A stretch of DNA of 64,000 bases, taken from positions 62,001 through 126,000 of the forward strand of contig CACNDI010000003.1 in the NCBI GenBank assembly GCA_902619165.1, read 5' to 3'. Source of the DNA: an uncultured Alphaproteobacteria bacterium (lineage in GTDB: Bacteria > Pseudomonadota > Alphaproteobacteria > Rhodobacterales > Rhodobacteraceae). This document shows, one piece after another, positions 42,794 through 52,382 of this stretch. Both the position numbers and the translations under genes were made by a program. The notes beneath the pieces are model-generated. The model had not been told where the DNA came from, did not search any database, and worked only from the letters and a program-made list of their open reading frames with translations. Within the stretch, counting starts at the first letter, position 1, and each line of letters begins with the position of its first letter.

Positions 42794-44049
42794 TTTGCTA
42801 CGATAGAGCAGGAAGTTTCTTGGGAATGTGTTCTAACACAAAGATTTTCTGCTAATGCATATGTAATTTCATAAACAAAAATCGAGTATTTTTGTTCCTT
42901 ATTTTTTCTTATTTTTATAGATCCATTATCGATATCAGCTAGCAAATCAATATTTAATAAAAGAATGTTTGGCATATCTTTCTGAGCTGAAACAAGAGTT
43001 TTGTACATTCCGATCTGTACATTGACATTATTTCTCTTCATACTTTCATTTGAAGTTTGATTTGAGTTTTTCAATCCTTCTTTGACATTCTCTTTTCCTT
43101 GTGACTCTAGCATATCTTCAAATGATCTTGGTTTTGCCAGAGGGAGGGTGACAGCGGCTATCTTTCGAGTTGAATTAATTTTTGCCAAATTGAGTGGAGC
43201 CAACTTACTTAATTTCTTTCTTTTAGGGATAGCTTTGAAGGCGTCATCAAAAAGCCCAGTTATTTTTTTTGCTCTTTCAGAAGAAGAACTAGTTCCAATT
43301 ATAATTCCTATAAGCTGTTTTTCGTCTCTTTTAGCAGATGCTGCCAAGTTATGCCCTGCTGCGTTTGTATAACCTGTTTTAATGCCAGACGCCCCGTTAT
43401 ATTGCCTAAGAAATTTATAATTTGTATTTTTTATTGTTTTTCCTGAAGCATAAGTTTCCAATCTACTAAAAATATTAAAGTACTCTGGATAGTCTAGCAT
43501 AAGTCGCCGGGCTAATATTAGCAGATCTTTGGCAGTCGAATAGTGGCCTATCTCTGTTAAACCATGAGCATTCAAAAAATTTGTAGAATTCATACCCATT
43601 TTTTTTGCAGCTTTATTCATATCGCTGATAAATATTTTTTCTGAACCTGAAATAGCCTCTCCGAGCGCTGTTGCTGCATCGTTGGCAGACCTTATGGCAG
43701 AAGCTCTAATTAAATACCTTATTGAGACCCTCTGACCTGGCTTATACCAAAATTTTGATGGAGGTTCTGATGCAGCATTTTTACTAATAATAACTTTTTG
43801 ATCTAACTTTAGTCGTCCATAACGTATTGCATCGAAAGCTAAATACAAAGTCATCATTTTTGTAAGTGATGCGGGATGAACTATTTGTCTCGAATTATGG
43901 CTGTTTATAATCTTGCCATCTCTCGCATCAGCAACTACGTATGCATAAGTTCTAGCGGACAGCTCCGATCCAAAGATAAATACAGCAAGGATCGTTAAAA
44001 TAAAATGCATAACCGATCTAACATAAATATCCAATGCATTTCTTTTCAT
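42790..44049 (-). CDS. D-alanyl-D-alanine carboxypeptidase with C-terminal SPOR-like region
   Basis: HPASLTKMMTLYLAFDAI (SxxK), SANDAATALGEAISGSEKIF, KTGYTNAAGHNLAASA. Confidence 0.93.
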   Translation of the reverse strand: MKRNALDIYVRSVMHFILTILAVFIFGSELSARTYAYVVADARDGKIINSHNSRQIVHPASLTKMMTLYLAFDAIRYGRLKLDQKVIISKNAASEPPSKFWYKPGQRVSIRYLIRASAIRSANDAATALGEAISGSEKIFISDMNKAAKKMGMNSTNFLNAHGLTEIGHYSTAKDLLILARRLMLDYPEYFNIFSRLETYASGKTIKNTNYKFLRQYNGASGIKTGYTNAAGHNLAASAKRDEKQLIGIIIGTSSSSERAKKITGLFDDAFKAIPKRKKLSKLAPLNLAKINSTRKIAAVTLPLAKPRSFEDMLESQGKENVKEGLKNSNQTSNESMKRNNVNVQIGMYKTLVSAQKDMPNILLLNIDLLADIDNGSIKIRKNKEQKYSIFVYEITYALAENLCVRTHSQETSCSIVAN

Positions 44050-44248
44050 TTATTTATAGTTCCAAAATATATTTCTAAAGTTAGTCAATTCATATTCACT
44101 TATGATATACAATAAAAAATGCCAACAATTTTTAAAAATATAATTTATTATGGGATTCAAAAGAAATGTTAGTTGATACTTTTCTTTATTTTTAAATATA
44201 CTTAGACTGAACTAAGAAAAAAAGTGAAATAAAAAAACAGGAAACGGA

Positions 44249-44578
44249 ATGGCTAATAAAGATGACGATATAAACAATGACTTTTCAGATACGTCAGTGC
44301 TTGTAAAAAAGCGCAGCAAGCTAAAAAAGCCGCCGCTCTACAAAGTTTTACTGCTAAATGATGACTTTACTCCCATGGAATTTGTTGTACATGTGTTGGA
44401 GAAATTTTTTGCCATTGGGCATGAAAAAGCTGTCCAGATAATGCTTACTGTGCATAAAAAGGGCATTGCTGTTGTTGGCGTGTATTCTCATGATATAGCA
44501 GAAACCAAAGTCACTCAGGTTATGGACTATTCTAGGAAAAATCAGCACCCACTACAGTGTACCATGGAGAAGGAATAG
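44249..44578 (+). CDS. clpS: ATP-dependent Clp protease adaptor ClpS
   Basis: [61 protein letters not shown]. Confidence 0.97.
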   Translation: MANKDDDINNDFSDTSVLVKKRSKLKKPPLYKVLLLNDDFTPMEFVVHVLEKFFAIGHEKAVQIMLTVHKKGIAVVGVYSHDIAETKVTQVMDYSRKNQHPLQCTMEKE

Positions 44579-44579
44579 A

Positions 44580-45593
44580 TTGCATAGTCTGGCAAGCCAA
44601 AGGTTTGAAACATTTTGGAGCCAAGCAGCACCATCTTATTCAGGCCAAAAAGTAGCTATTATAGGCTCTGATCGACCACAAAACTTCAACTGCTTAAAGA
44701 ATAAAGATTTGTGCCACTTTATTTCAAATGTAAAAGATACTTTGAGAGAAGCCAAAAGTTTAGGTTTTGTAATTTCAACCATTTTGCAACACTATTACGA
44801 CATTATTATTCTCGAGCTGACAAAAAGCAAAGAAAACAATTTGGGTCTTATAGCCTTGGCTGAGGAGTATATAAAGGATAAAGGAAAGGTGATTATCAAC
44901 GGTGATAATCAAATTGGTGTCAAAAGTTTTCTCAAAAATATCTCTACCCACTGGCCGGCAGAGAAAACGATTATAAAAAAAAAGGGTAGGATAGCAATAT
45001 ACCCCAAAAAAAAACAAATATTTCGCCACTGGAAAAAATATCAAGATTTTCATAAAAATAAAGATGGCTATTACACCCGATGCGATATGTTTTCTCCAAA
45101 AGAGATAGATAAAGGTTCAAAAAAATTGACCTCAGCATTCAATGCAAAATTATTTGGAGAAGTTGCTGACTTGGGAGCTGGATGGGGATATTTGAGTAAA
45201 GAAGCGCTTAGGTTAAATGATAAAATTACGAAAGTTACGTTGTTCGAAAGTAATTATTCTGCATATCTTGCATCAAAAAAGAACATAGATGATGAACGAG
45301 CAAAATTTAGATGGGCTAGTCTAGATGATATAAAAAACTTAAAAGCACGATTTAATCATGTGATTTGCAACCCTCCTTTTCACTCTGGACGACCTAAAGA
45401 TATGGGTTTACTAAGATCCTTTATCTTTCACAGCGCCAGGTTAATAACTGATCAAGGTAGTGTTTGGATGGTTTTTGTCTCAGGTGTATATTTGGAAAAA
45501 GAACTTCAAAATTACTTCGATAATATTAAGATTTTGTACAAAGATAATCACTATTTTGTTTGTCAATTACGAAAACCGAAACCCGAGAGGTAA
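44580..45593 (+). CDS. RsmC/RlmG-like class I SAM methyltransferase (TTG start)
   Basis: ADLGAGWGYLSKEAL...VICNPPFHSGRPKDMGLLRSFI (NPPF). Confidence 0.88.
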   Translation: MHSLASQRFETFWSQAAPSYSGQKVAIIGSDRPQNFNCLKNKDLCHFISNVKDTLREAKSLGFVISTILQHYYDIIILELTKSKENNLGLIALAEEYIKDKGKVIINGDNQIGVKSFLKNISTHWPAEKTIIKKKGRIAIYPKKKQIFRHWKKYQDFHKNKDGYYTRCDMFSPKEIDKGSKKLTSAFNAKLFGEVADLGAGWGYLSKEALRLNDKITKVTLFESNYSAYLASKKNIDDERAKFRWASLDDIKNLKARFNHVICNPPFHSGRPKDMGLLRSFIFHSARLITDQGSVWMVFVSGVYLEKELQNYFDNIKILYKDNHYFVCQLRKPKPER

Positions 45594-45597
45594 CAGT

Positions 45598-46404
45598 ATG
45601 CTTAACTACTTACAGAATAAAACTGCCATTATTACGGGAGCGTCAAATGGAATAGGAATGGAAATTGGAAGAAAATTTCTTTTGGCAGGAGCAAATGTTG
45701 TTTTTTCAGATTATGTTAAATTTGATCTTGAAAGCATAATCTCTGGAGTTGCCATAGACCCTGGGAGTGCCCACTCTTTTTATGGAAATATGCAAGATAA
45801 ACTGGCTATCAATAATCTAATTGCAACAACATTAAATAAATATGAAAAAGTAGATATTTTAGTCAATGCTAATAGAACCATCATCCCTTCAAACCCATTG
45901 GATGAAAAAGGGGGAGCTCTCGAAAAGTCTATCTCTCAAAATTTAATCGCGACCTTGAACGTAAGTCAACTTTTTGCAAAGTCAGTAATTAAGCAAACTA
46001 AAAATAGAAAAAATAGCGAAATTGTTGGCTCGATAATAAATTTGACCTCTATAGCTGCTAATCAAACTATACCTGACATGATGCCATACTCGGTGAGTTG
46101 TGCAGCCTTGAACCAATTGACTAGATCACTTGCCGTATCGCTTGCAAAAAATGGAATAAGAGTAAATGCTATATCTCTTGGTAGTATTATGAGTTCAAGT
46201 TTGCGATTAAACCTTCATAGCAATCCTGAATTACAAGACTCAATAATTGATGCAACTCCACTGGGGTATATTGCTGAACCCGAACAAGTAGCAGAACTTG
46301 CTCTATTTTTGTCATCTGAGGTTGCTAGCTTCCTCACAGGGCAGGTAATCACAATTGATGGGGGACGATCTATTCTGAATAAACTAGAGAAGGCAGCCTA
46401 CTAA
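45598..46404 (+). CDS. SDR-family oxidoreductase-like protein
   Basis: MLNYLQNKTAIITGASNGIGMEIGRKFLLAGANVVFSD; YSVSCAALNQLTRSLAVSLAKNGIRVNAI; C-terminal FLTGQVITIDGGR. The ORF track start at 45460 overlaps the upstream gene. Confidence 0.9.
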   Translation: MLNYLQNKTAIITGASNGIGMEIGRKFLLAGANVVFSDYVKFDLESIISGVAIDPGSAHSFYGNMQDKLAINNLIATTLNKYEKVDILVNANRTIIPSNPLDEKGGALEKSISQNLIATLNVSQLFAKSVIKQTKNRKNSEIVGSIINLTSIAANQTIPDMMPYSVSCAALNQLTRSLAVSLAKNGIRVNAISLGSIMSSSLRLNLHSNPELQDSIIDATPLGYIAEPEQVAELALFLSSEVASFLTGQVITIDGGRSILNKLEKAAY

Positions 46405-46424
46405 ATACTTTACCCTTATCATCT

Positions 46425-47045
46425 CTATTGTTCTTTATCAGTACTTTCGCCAAATAGAGCTTGGGAAGGTTCCACAACTCTTATCTCTGTTTCAGGAATC
46501 TCATTGACTTGGGCTTTATCAGATTGTTTTCTGGGCATTTTATCTAGTACTTTCTGAAGCTCTACTTGCTTGCAGAGTCCCAGTATCACTGGATCAGTTG
46601 GAGTAAGGTTATTTATATTCCAGTGAGTTCTTTCCCTTATAGCTTTAATGGTATTTTTTGTAGTACCGATTAGTCTGGAAATTTGTCCGTCAGTCATATC
46701 TGGATGAAATTTCACAAGCCAGGCTATGGCTGCTGGTTTATCTTGTCTTTTAGAAAGAGGCGTGTACTTGGGGCCTCTAGATCTTTTCTCTCCAACCGCA
46801 GCTGGGTTCTTGTAAAGCTGGAGATCTAAGTCTCCATTTGCTTCACACTTTTTTATCTCATCTGCTGTAAGTTGACTATTGATAATGGGGTCAATACCAC
46901 GGATACCTCCAGCCACCTCGCCGTCGGCAATTCCACTAATTTCTAATTCATGAAGCCCGCAGAAGTTTGCTATTTGCCTAAAAGTGAGAGTCGTATTGTC
47001 TAGCAGCCAAACAGCTGTCGCCTTCCTCATAAGTGGGTATTCCAT
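46425..47045 (-). CDS. trcR: DUF1013 / TrcR-like cell-cycle transcriptional regulator
   Basis: MRKATAVWLLDNTTLTFRQIANFCGLHELEISGIADGEVAGGIRGIDPI...LSKRQDKPAAIAWLVKFHPDMTDGQISRLIGTTKNTI. Confidence 0.9.
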   Translation of the reverse strand: MEYPLMRKATAVWLLDNTTLTFRQIANFCGLHELEISGIADGEVAGGIRGIDPIINSQLTADEIKKCEANGDLDLQLYKNPAAVGEKRSRGPKYTPLSKRQDKPAAIAWLVKFHPDMTDGQISRLIGTTKNTIKAIRERTHWNINNLTPTDPVILGLCKQVELQKVLDKMPRKQSDKAQVNEIPETEIRVVEPSQALFGESTDKEQ

Positions 47046-47117
47046 CCATTCCTCTCTAACAATTTAATTTGCTGTAAGCGTTGATCCTATCTTGCTTTAT
47101 ACAAAAAAAATCCACTG

Positions 47118-48101
47118 TCAATCAAGACTTAATATGATCTTACCTAAATGATTTCCATTTTCCATCCGGATATGAGCATCTTTGAATTTTTCCAATGGAA
47201 ATATCGAGTCTACGTGAACTCTAATTTTTTGTGTATCCAATAAGGGCCAAACATTCTCTCGCAATTCTTCTGCGATTTTACTTTTAAATTCAGTCGTTCT
47301 AGGTCTAAGAGTGGAGCCGGTTAAATTAATTCTCTTCATCATTAATTTACTTAAGTCTAGTTTTACAGAATTACCTTTTAGAAAAGCAATATTCACCAGC
47401 CTTCCTTCTTGATTTAAAAGGTCAATATTTTTTTCAAAATAGTCACCTCCAATCATATCTAAAATGAGATCTATATCTCGTCCCTCTTTATTACTTTTAA
47501 AAATATTATAAAAGTCTTGTTTAGAATATTGGACAACTTTATCAGCGCCTAACGAATAACAAAAATCTGACTTTTCTCGGTTTTTTACCGTTGTCAGTAC
47601 CGTTGCTCCCAATTGCTTTGCCACTTGGATTGCAAACATTCCTATACCACTTGACCCACCATGGACAAGAAATCTTTCATTTTCTTTTAATTGACCTAAC
47701 TTCACCACATTAATCCAAACTGTGAAAAGACACTCACATAAGCCTGCTGCTTCCTCCATGGATAAACCATTAGGAACTGGAAAACAGTGCGCTTCATTTG
47801 TAAGGACATATTGTGCGTACCCACCTCCGGGTACTAATGCACACACTTGTGTTCCTATCTTTTTTTTTGTTACATTCTCGCCAGTCTCTACTATCTCTCC
47901 GGCAACCTCCAATCCCATGATTGGGCTAGCGTCGCTTGGCACTTTATATAACCCTTGTCTTTGCAAAATATCAGGGCGATTTACTCCAGCAGCTTTAACT
48001 TTAATTAATACCTCATGTTCACTTGGTCTCGGGATATCTATGCCTGTTTTTAAAGTTGACCCCTCCAAATCTCCAAACTTTTGAATAATTACTGCTTTCA
48101 T
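47118..48101 (-). CDS. NAD(P)H-quinone oxidoreductase (zinc-less MDR/PIG3 type)
   Basis: MKAVIIQKFGDLEGSTLKTGIDIPRPSEHEVLIKVKAAGVNRPDILQRQGLY...VHGGSSGIGMFAIQVAKQLGA. Confidence 0.92.
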   Translation of the reverse strand: MKAVIIQKFGDLEGSTLKTGIDIPRPSEHEVLIKVKAAGVNRPDILQRQGLYKVPSDASPIMGLEVAGEIVETGENVTKKKIGTQVCALVPGGGYAQYVLTNEAHCFPVPNGLSMEEAAGLCECLFTVWINVVKLGQLKENERFLVHGGSSGIGMFAIQVAKQLGATVLTTVKNREKSDFCYSLGADKVVQYSKQDFYNIFKSNKEGRDIDLILDMIGGDYFEKNIDLLNQEGRLVNIAFLKGNSVKLDLSKLMMKRINLTGSTLRPRTTEFKSKIAEELRENVWPLLDTQKIRVHVDSIFPLEKFKDAHIRMENGNHLGKIILSLD

Positions 48102-48193
48102 GTCTTCTTTTTCCTTATTTAGTCATTATTTTTGTAGACAAGCACTGACTGTCTTGATAAACATCAACCTCACAACTTTATAAGGATTTATGC

Positions 48194-48400
48194 GTGCAAG
48201 TAAACGTAAGAGATAACAATATAGAGCAAGCTTTAAGAGCCCTGAAAAAAAAACTACAACGAGAGGGTGTTTTCAGGGAAATGAAACTCAAACAGCATTT
48301 TGAAAAACCATCTGTTAAAAAAGCTAGAGAGAAAGCCGAAGCTGTTAGAAGGGCAAGAAAGCTAGCTAGAAAAAAAATGTTAAGAGAAGGCCTTCTGTAA
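48194..48400 (+). CDS. rpsU: 30S ribosomal protein S21 (GTG start)
   Basis: [64 protein letters not shown]. Confidence 0.97.
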   Translation: MQVNVRDNNIEQALRALKKKLQREGVFREMKLKQHFEKPSVKKAREKAEAVRRARKLARKKMLREGLL

Positions 48401-48412
48401 AACAAGGGGCAG

Positions 48413-48544
48413 TTAAGAATTGAAAACTGCTAAAAAAATCAATGCAAATGTTGAAAACACCACTATCGCAAATAAAAACCTTATGAAACCAGAGTAAATT
48501 TTCTTTTGCTCTTCTATATCCATCTCACCTTTTTTATAATTCAT
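48413..48544 (-). CDS. aa3-type cytochrome c oxidase subunit IV-like small protein (43 aa)
   Basis: Not in the ORF track. Reverse strand encodes MNYKKGEMDIEEQKKIYSGFIRFLFAIVVFSTFALIFLAVFNS*, resembling the bacterial aa3 CoxIV pattern (xxYxxGxMDIxxQxxTFxGFI + one TM). Confidence 0.8.
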   Translation of the reverse strand: MNYKKGEMDIEEQKKIYSGFIRFLFAIVVFSTFALIFLAVFNS

Positions 48545-48559
48545 CTGTAGCACTCCTAG

Positions 48560-49597
48560 TTACCTTTTCAATTCAAAAATAAATGCGCCGTCCTGCCTAA
48601 TATGCCTATTAACTAATCCAGTTTTAAAAAGGTGGTTAACATGACCGACTGCTTCGTGTAATGCTAACATATATTCTCTTTTATTAATATCCCTTTTAAA
48701 TATTGTCTTGAATAGCTCCACAGCAGTTTTTGGTTCAGCTTCTAAGGCTTCCTTTATCCTTTTGAGCGCAGCTTCATGGTTTTCAATTAACTGCACTAGT
48801 CTTCGAGGTAGTCCAGAAAATGGTCTGCCGTGACCAGGTAATACTACATGCTCATCGCTAGCTAGCTTGAGAAATTTCTTACAGCTGTTGATCCAATCAC
48901 CTACAGTGTCTGCATTCGGTTCTGTAGGATAAACACCTAGGTTAGATGAAATTCCAGGTAAAACTTGATCACCCGCAAGAACCATATTTAACTCTTTTGA
49001 CCAAAAAGTTGCATGCTCAGGAGCATGCCCATTTCCCATACTTACTGTCCAGTCGACCCCATTTATGCTAATTATTTCATTTTCACTAATTCTTATGAAA
49101 CCTTTATTTAGTGGAGAAACACCATCTCCAAAATTAAAAGGTCTAGCTCTCAGTTTTTCTTCAAGCATTTGTTGAGACATACCTGCCTGCTTCCAAAAAA
49201 GCTCTGTACTTTCACTTACCTTTTCGTGTACATCTAGAGAAAGCATTTTAGCCATCAAATAGGCAGTACGAGAGCAAATCATTTCAGTATTGTACTTCTC
49301 GCATAGCCACCCAGCCAACCCGATATGGTCTGGATGATGGTGTGTTACATATACATTACTTATTTTTTTTTTAGGAAAATTTTTTTTAAGAGTATTTTCC
49401 CATATATTTTTACAATCTCCAATGTGTGCACCTGTGTCTACCAATGCTATTTCTTGCCCGTCATCTAAAATGTAGCAGTTTACATAATCGGGTCCCATCA
49501 TAGGCAGAGGCATTGGAAACCAATATACGCCTTCAGTAATCTCATATAGTTTCCCAGCTTCAGGGCTTTCCTGAAAAACGAACTTTATATTTTTCAT
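48560..49597 (-). CDS. MBL-fold metallo-hydrolase
   Basis: VYVTHHHPDHIGLAGWL (HxHxDH), GHAPEHATFW, VVLPGHGRPFSG. Confidence 0.93.
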   Translation of the reverse strand: MKNIKFVFQESPEAGKLYEITEGVYWFPMPLPMMGPDYVNCYILDDGQEIALVDTGAHIGDCKNIWENTLKKNFPKKKISNVYVTHHHPDHIGLAGWLCEKYNTEMICSRTAYLMAKMLSLDVHEKVSESTELFWKQAGMSQQMLEEKLRARPFNFGDGVSPLNKGFIRISENEIISINGVDWTVSMGNGHAPEHATFWSKELNMVLAGDQVLPGISSNLGVYPTEPNADTVGDWINSCKKFLKLASDEHVVLPGHGRPFSGLPRRLVQLIENHEAALKRIKEALEAEPKTAVELFKTIFKRDINKREYMLALHEAVGHVNHLFKTGLVNRHIRQDGAFIFELKR

Positions 49598-51339
49598 TAC
49601 TGAGAAAACCCAAAAAAATTATCGGAAAAATTATAAAGCGATTTCTGTCCACTTTGACTTATCACTCCATATGCTTCCATTTCCGGAAGAATATTTACAC
49701 AATAAAAATGAGCTAGTGATTTTCTATCTAGTGCGTCAGTTTTCATTGCTGCCTTAACTAAATAATTTGCACCTAAAATCATTCCAAAAGCCAGTAAAAA
49801 GGGAGTTGCACCTGCAAGTCTATTATTAAAATCTTCTTGTTTTAGCATCCAATTTAAGGTGCTCTCCAAACATACCAAGGATTTAGATAATCTAATCCCC
49901 ATCTCCCTTATTTGCTGGTCATCATGATTACTACAGTTGCTAATTGTTAATTTCATTTCATGAATTAACCCATTGGCAGCTTTTCCACTATCAGCCAATT
50001 TTCTTCCTACAAGATCAATAGCTTGGATGCCATTGGTCCCTTCGTAAATAGCAGTTACTCTGACATCACGAAAAATCTGTGCTACACCTGTTTCTTCCAC
50101 ATACCCCATTCCGCCATGCACTTGTATGCCAATATCAGCTACTCGACATCCAATATCTGTAGAGAATGCTTTGGCTATTGGAATTAAAAATGACGCCCTT
50201 GCATTCTCTTTGCTCGCAGTTTGTTTGTCATTTGACTTAGAAAGATCCAGAGAAAGCGCAGCGTCAAGACATAAAGCCCTGACAGCCGCTGTTAGCGATT
50301 TCATTGTTATAAGCATCCTTCTCACGTCTGGATGATCCAGAATTACACCCCTCCTATTATCAATTTCTGCATGACCCTGTTTTCGGTTTCTTGCAAATTC
50401 TAAAGCTTTTTGGGTGGCTAATTCACACTGTGACAATCCTTCGATCCCAACACCCAGTCTAGCATTATTCATCATCGTAAACATAGCGTGTAGCCCAGCA
50501 TTTTCATCACCAACTAGCCAACCTCGTGATTTTCTATACTCAATTACAGCCGTCGGAGATCCATGCATGCCCATTTTCTTTTCGACCGAAATAGCCTTAA
50601 CATTATTTTCTAAAAGCCACTCATCCTGTTGATTTTGGATATACTTTGGCACAATAAAAAGGGAAACACCTTTTGATCCTTTTGGAGAGTTTGGTAATCT
50701 TGCCAAAACTAAATGACATATATTATTTGATAAATCATGTTCACCCCAACTAATATATATTTTCTGGCCAGTAATCGCATAAGACCCATCACTATTTTTT
50801 TCTGCTTTAGTTGTTAACGCTCCGACATCTGAACCAGCGTGTGGCTCTGTTAAATTCATAGTACCGGTCCATTCCCCAGAATTTAATTTTGGTAAAAAGA
50901 TATTTTTTATGTCCTCGTCAGCATGATTTTCCAGAGCATCGATCTGGCCTTGATTCATTAAAAACAGTAACGAAAATGAAAGACATGCGCTGCCAAAATA
51001 TTCATTGAAGCAACTTGTGACTATGGATGGTAAGCCCATCCCTCCGTATTTCTGATCACCGGAAATACCTGCCCAGCCACCTTGAATCAAGAGCTTATAT
51101 GCTTCAACAAAGCCAGGCGTTGTTCGACATACTCCATTTTCTAGTTTTGCAGGACTTTGGTCTGATTTCTGATTGAGAGGATAAATACTTTCTGATGTTA
51201 TTTTAGCAGCCTCGCTAAGAATTAAATTTAAATCATCTTTTTTTAACCCATTAAATTTCGAAAGAGAGAACAGCCTTTTTGCTTCCAGTATCTCATATAG
51301 CCAAAACTTTGTTTCATCTATTGGGGCGGTATAACTCAT
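49597..51339 (-). CDS. Acyl-CoA dehydrogenase, DmdC-like (3-methylmercaptopropionyl-CoA dehydrogenase family)
   Basis: 580 aa; EWTGTMNLTEPHAGSDVGALTTKAE...YAITGQKIYISWGEHDLSNNICHLVLAR...IQVHGGMGYVEETGVAQIFRDVRVTAIYEGTNGIQAIDLVGRKL. Confidence 0.88.
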   Translation of the reverse strand: MSYTAPIDETKFWLYEILEAKRLFSLSKFNGLKKDDLNLILSEAAKITSESIYPLNQKSDQSPAKLENGVCRTTPGFVEAYKLLIQGGWAGISGDQKYGGMGLPSIVTSCFNEYFGSACLSFSLLFLMNQGQIDALENHADEDIKNIFLPKLNSGEWTGTMNLTEPHAGSDVGALTTKAEKNSDGSYAITGQKIYISWGEHDLSNNICHLVLARLPNSPKGSKGVSLFIVPKYIQNQQDEWLLENNVKAISVEKKMGMHGSPTAVIEYRKSRGWLVGDENAGLHAMFTMMNNARLGVGIEGLSQCELATQKALEFARNRKQGHAEIDNRRGVILDHPDVRRMLITMKSLTAAVRALCLDAALSLDLSKSNDKQTASKENARASFLIPIAKAFSTDIGCRVADIGIQVHGGMGYVEETGVAQIFRDVRVTAIYEGTNGIQAIDLVGRKLADSGKAANGLIHEMKLTISNCSNHDDQQIREMGIRLSKSLVCLESTLNWMLKQEDFNNRLAGATPFLLAFGMILGANYLVKAAMKTDALDRKSLAHFYCVNILPEMEAYGVISQSGQKSLYNFSDNFFGFSQ

Positions 51340-51422
51340 TTTTTCTTACTCTTTAATGAATTGATTTAATAGATGAACTCTAGTATTTAAAATTCTACAA
51401 ATCAACATGTCATATTGTCCAA

Positions 51423-52376
51423 ATGAAGATAATTGAAAATAACCTTGAAGGTATTAAGGAAGCAGCAGAGATTTTAACTGATAATGGTATTGTTGCGTTC
51501 CCTACAGAGACAGTTTATGGCCTCGGAGCAAATGCTTTCTCAAAAGAGGCTGTAACAAAACTATATGAAATAAAAAGACGACCTAGTTTCAACCCGCTAA
51601 TCATTCATGTGTCTAGCTACGACATGGCGAAGGAATATGGGATTTTTAATTACACAGCTAAAAAACTTGTGAAAAAGTATTGGCCTGGACCCTTAACCAT
51701 AATAGTAAAAAAGAAGAAATCGAAAGTCGTTGAATCAGCTACTGCGAAACTAGAAACTATAGCTTTAAGATGTCCGAGTAACATTATTGCGGCTAGATTG
51801 ATAAGGCAGTTAGAAAAACCTATAGCTGCGCCTTCAGCGAATAAATCTGGAAAACTTACTTGTACACGTCCGGAAGATGTATTTGCCAAATTAGAAAATA
51901 GTATAGATGCTCTTCTAAATGGAGGTGATGCCGAACTAGGACTTGAAAGCACAGTAGTAGACTGCTCAGTAGAAAAACCTTGCATTCTTAGACTTGGAAA
52001 TATTACGCTGGACGAAATATCTAGCTGCTTAGAATATGAAATTACCCCCAGCTTGCAATCAGAGAAACAGATAAAAAGTCCGGGACAATTGTTAAAGCAC
52101 TATTCACCAGATGCTAAATTGCTTCTAAATCAAAATAAACCTAATAGAGGGGATATATTTTTGAGCTTCGGACCTCATCCAAAAGAAATTGATGGATTAA
52201 CACTAACTGAGTCAAAGAACTTAGAGGAGGCCGCAAAAAACCTTTTCACTTTTCTTCATATTTTAGATCGAATGAGCGAAGCCAAAGGTGGAGTTCCTAT
52301 AAAAGTAGCTCCTATACCATCAATTGGTGTAGGAGCAGCAATAAACGATAGGCTATTAAGAGCTGTAGCAAAATAG
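51423..52376 (+). CDS. L-threonylcarbamoyladenylate synthase (Sua5/YwlC)
   Basis: GIVAFPTETVYGLGANAFSKEAVTKLYEIKRRPSFNPLIIHV...SPGQLLKHYSPDA. Confidence 0.95.
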   Translation: MKIIENNLEGIKEAAEILTDNGIVAFPTETVYGLGANAFSKEAVTKLYEIKRRPSFNPLIIHVSSYDMAKEYGIFNYTAKKLVKKYWPGPLTIIVKKKKSKVVESATAKLETIALRCPSNIIAARLIRQLEKPIAAPSANKSGKLTCTRPEDVFAKLENSIDALLNGGDAELGLESTVVDCSVEKPCILRLGNITLDEISSCLEYEITPSLQSEKQIKSPGQLLKHYSPDAKLLLNQNKPNRGDIFLSFGPHPKEIDGLTLTESKNLEEAAKNLFTFLHILDRMSEAKGGVPIKVAPIPSIGVGAAINDRLLRAVAK

Positions 52377-52382
52377 TGTAAT

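Noticed and set aside
45460-45597. 46-aa N-terminal extension of the SDR ORF
   Set aside because: Overlaps the end of the upstream methyltransferase in another frame; the SDR Rossmann start fits the ATG at 45598.
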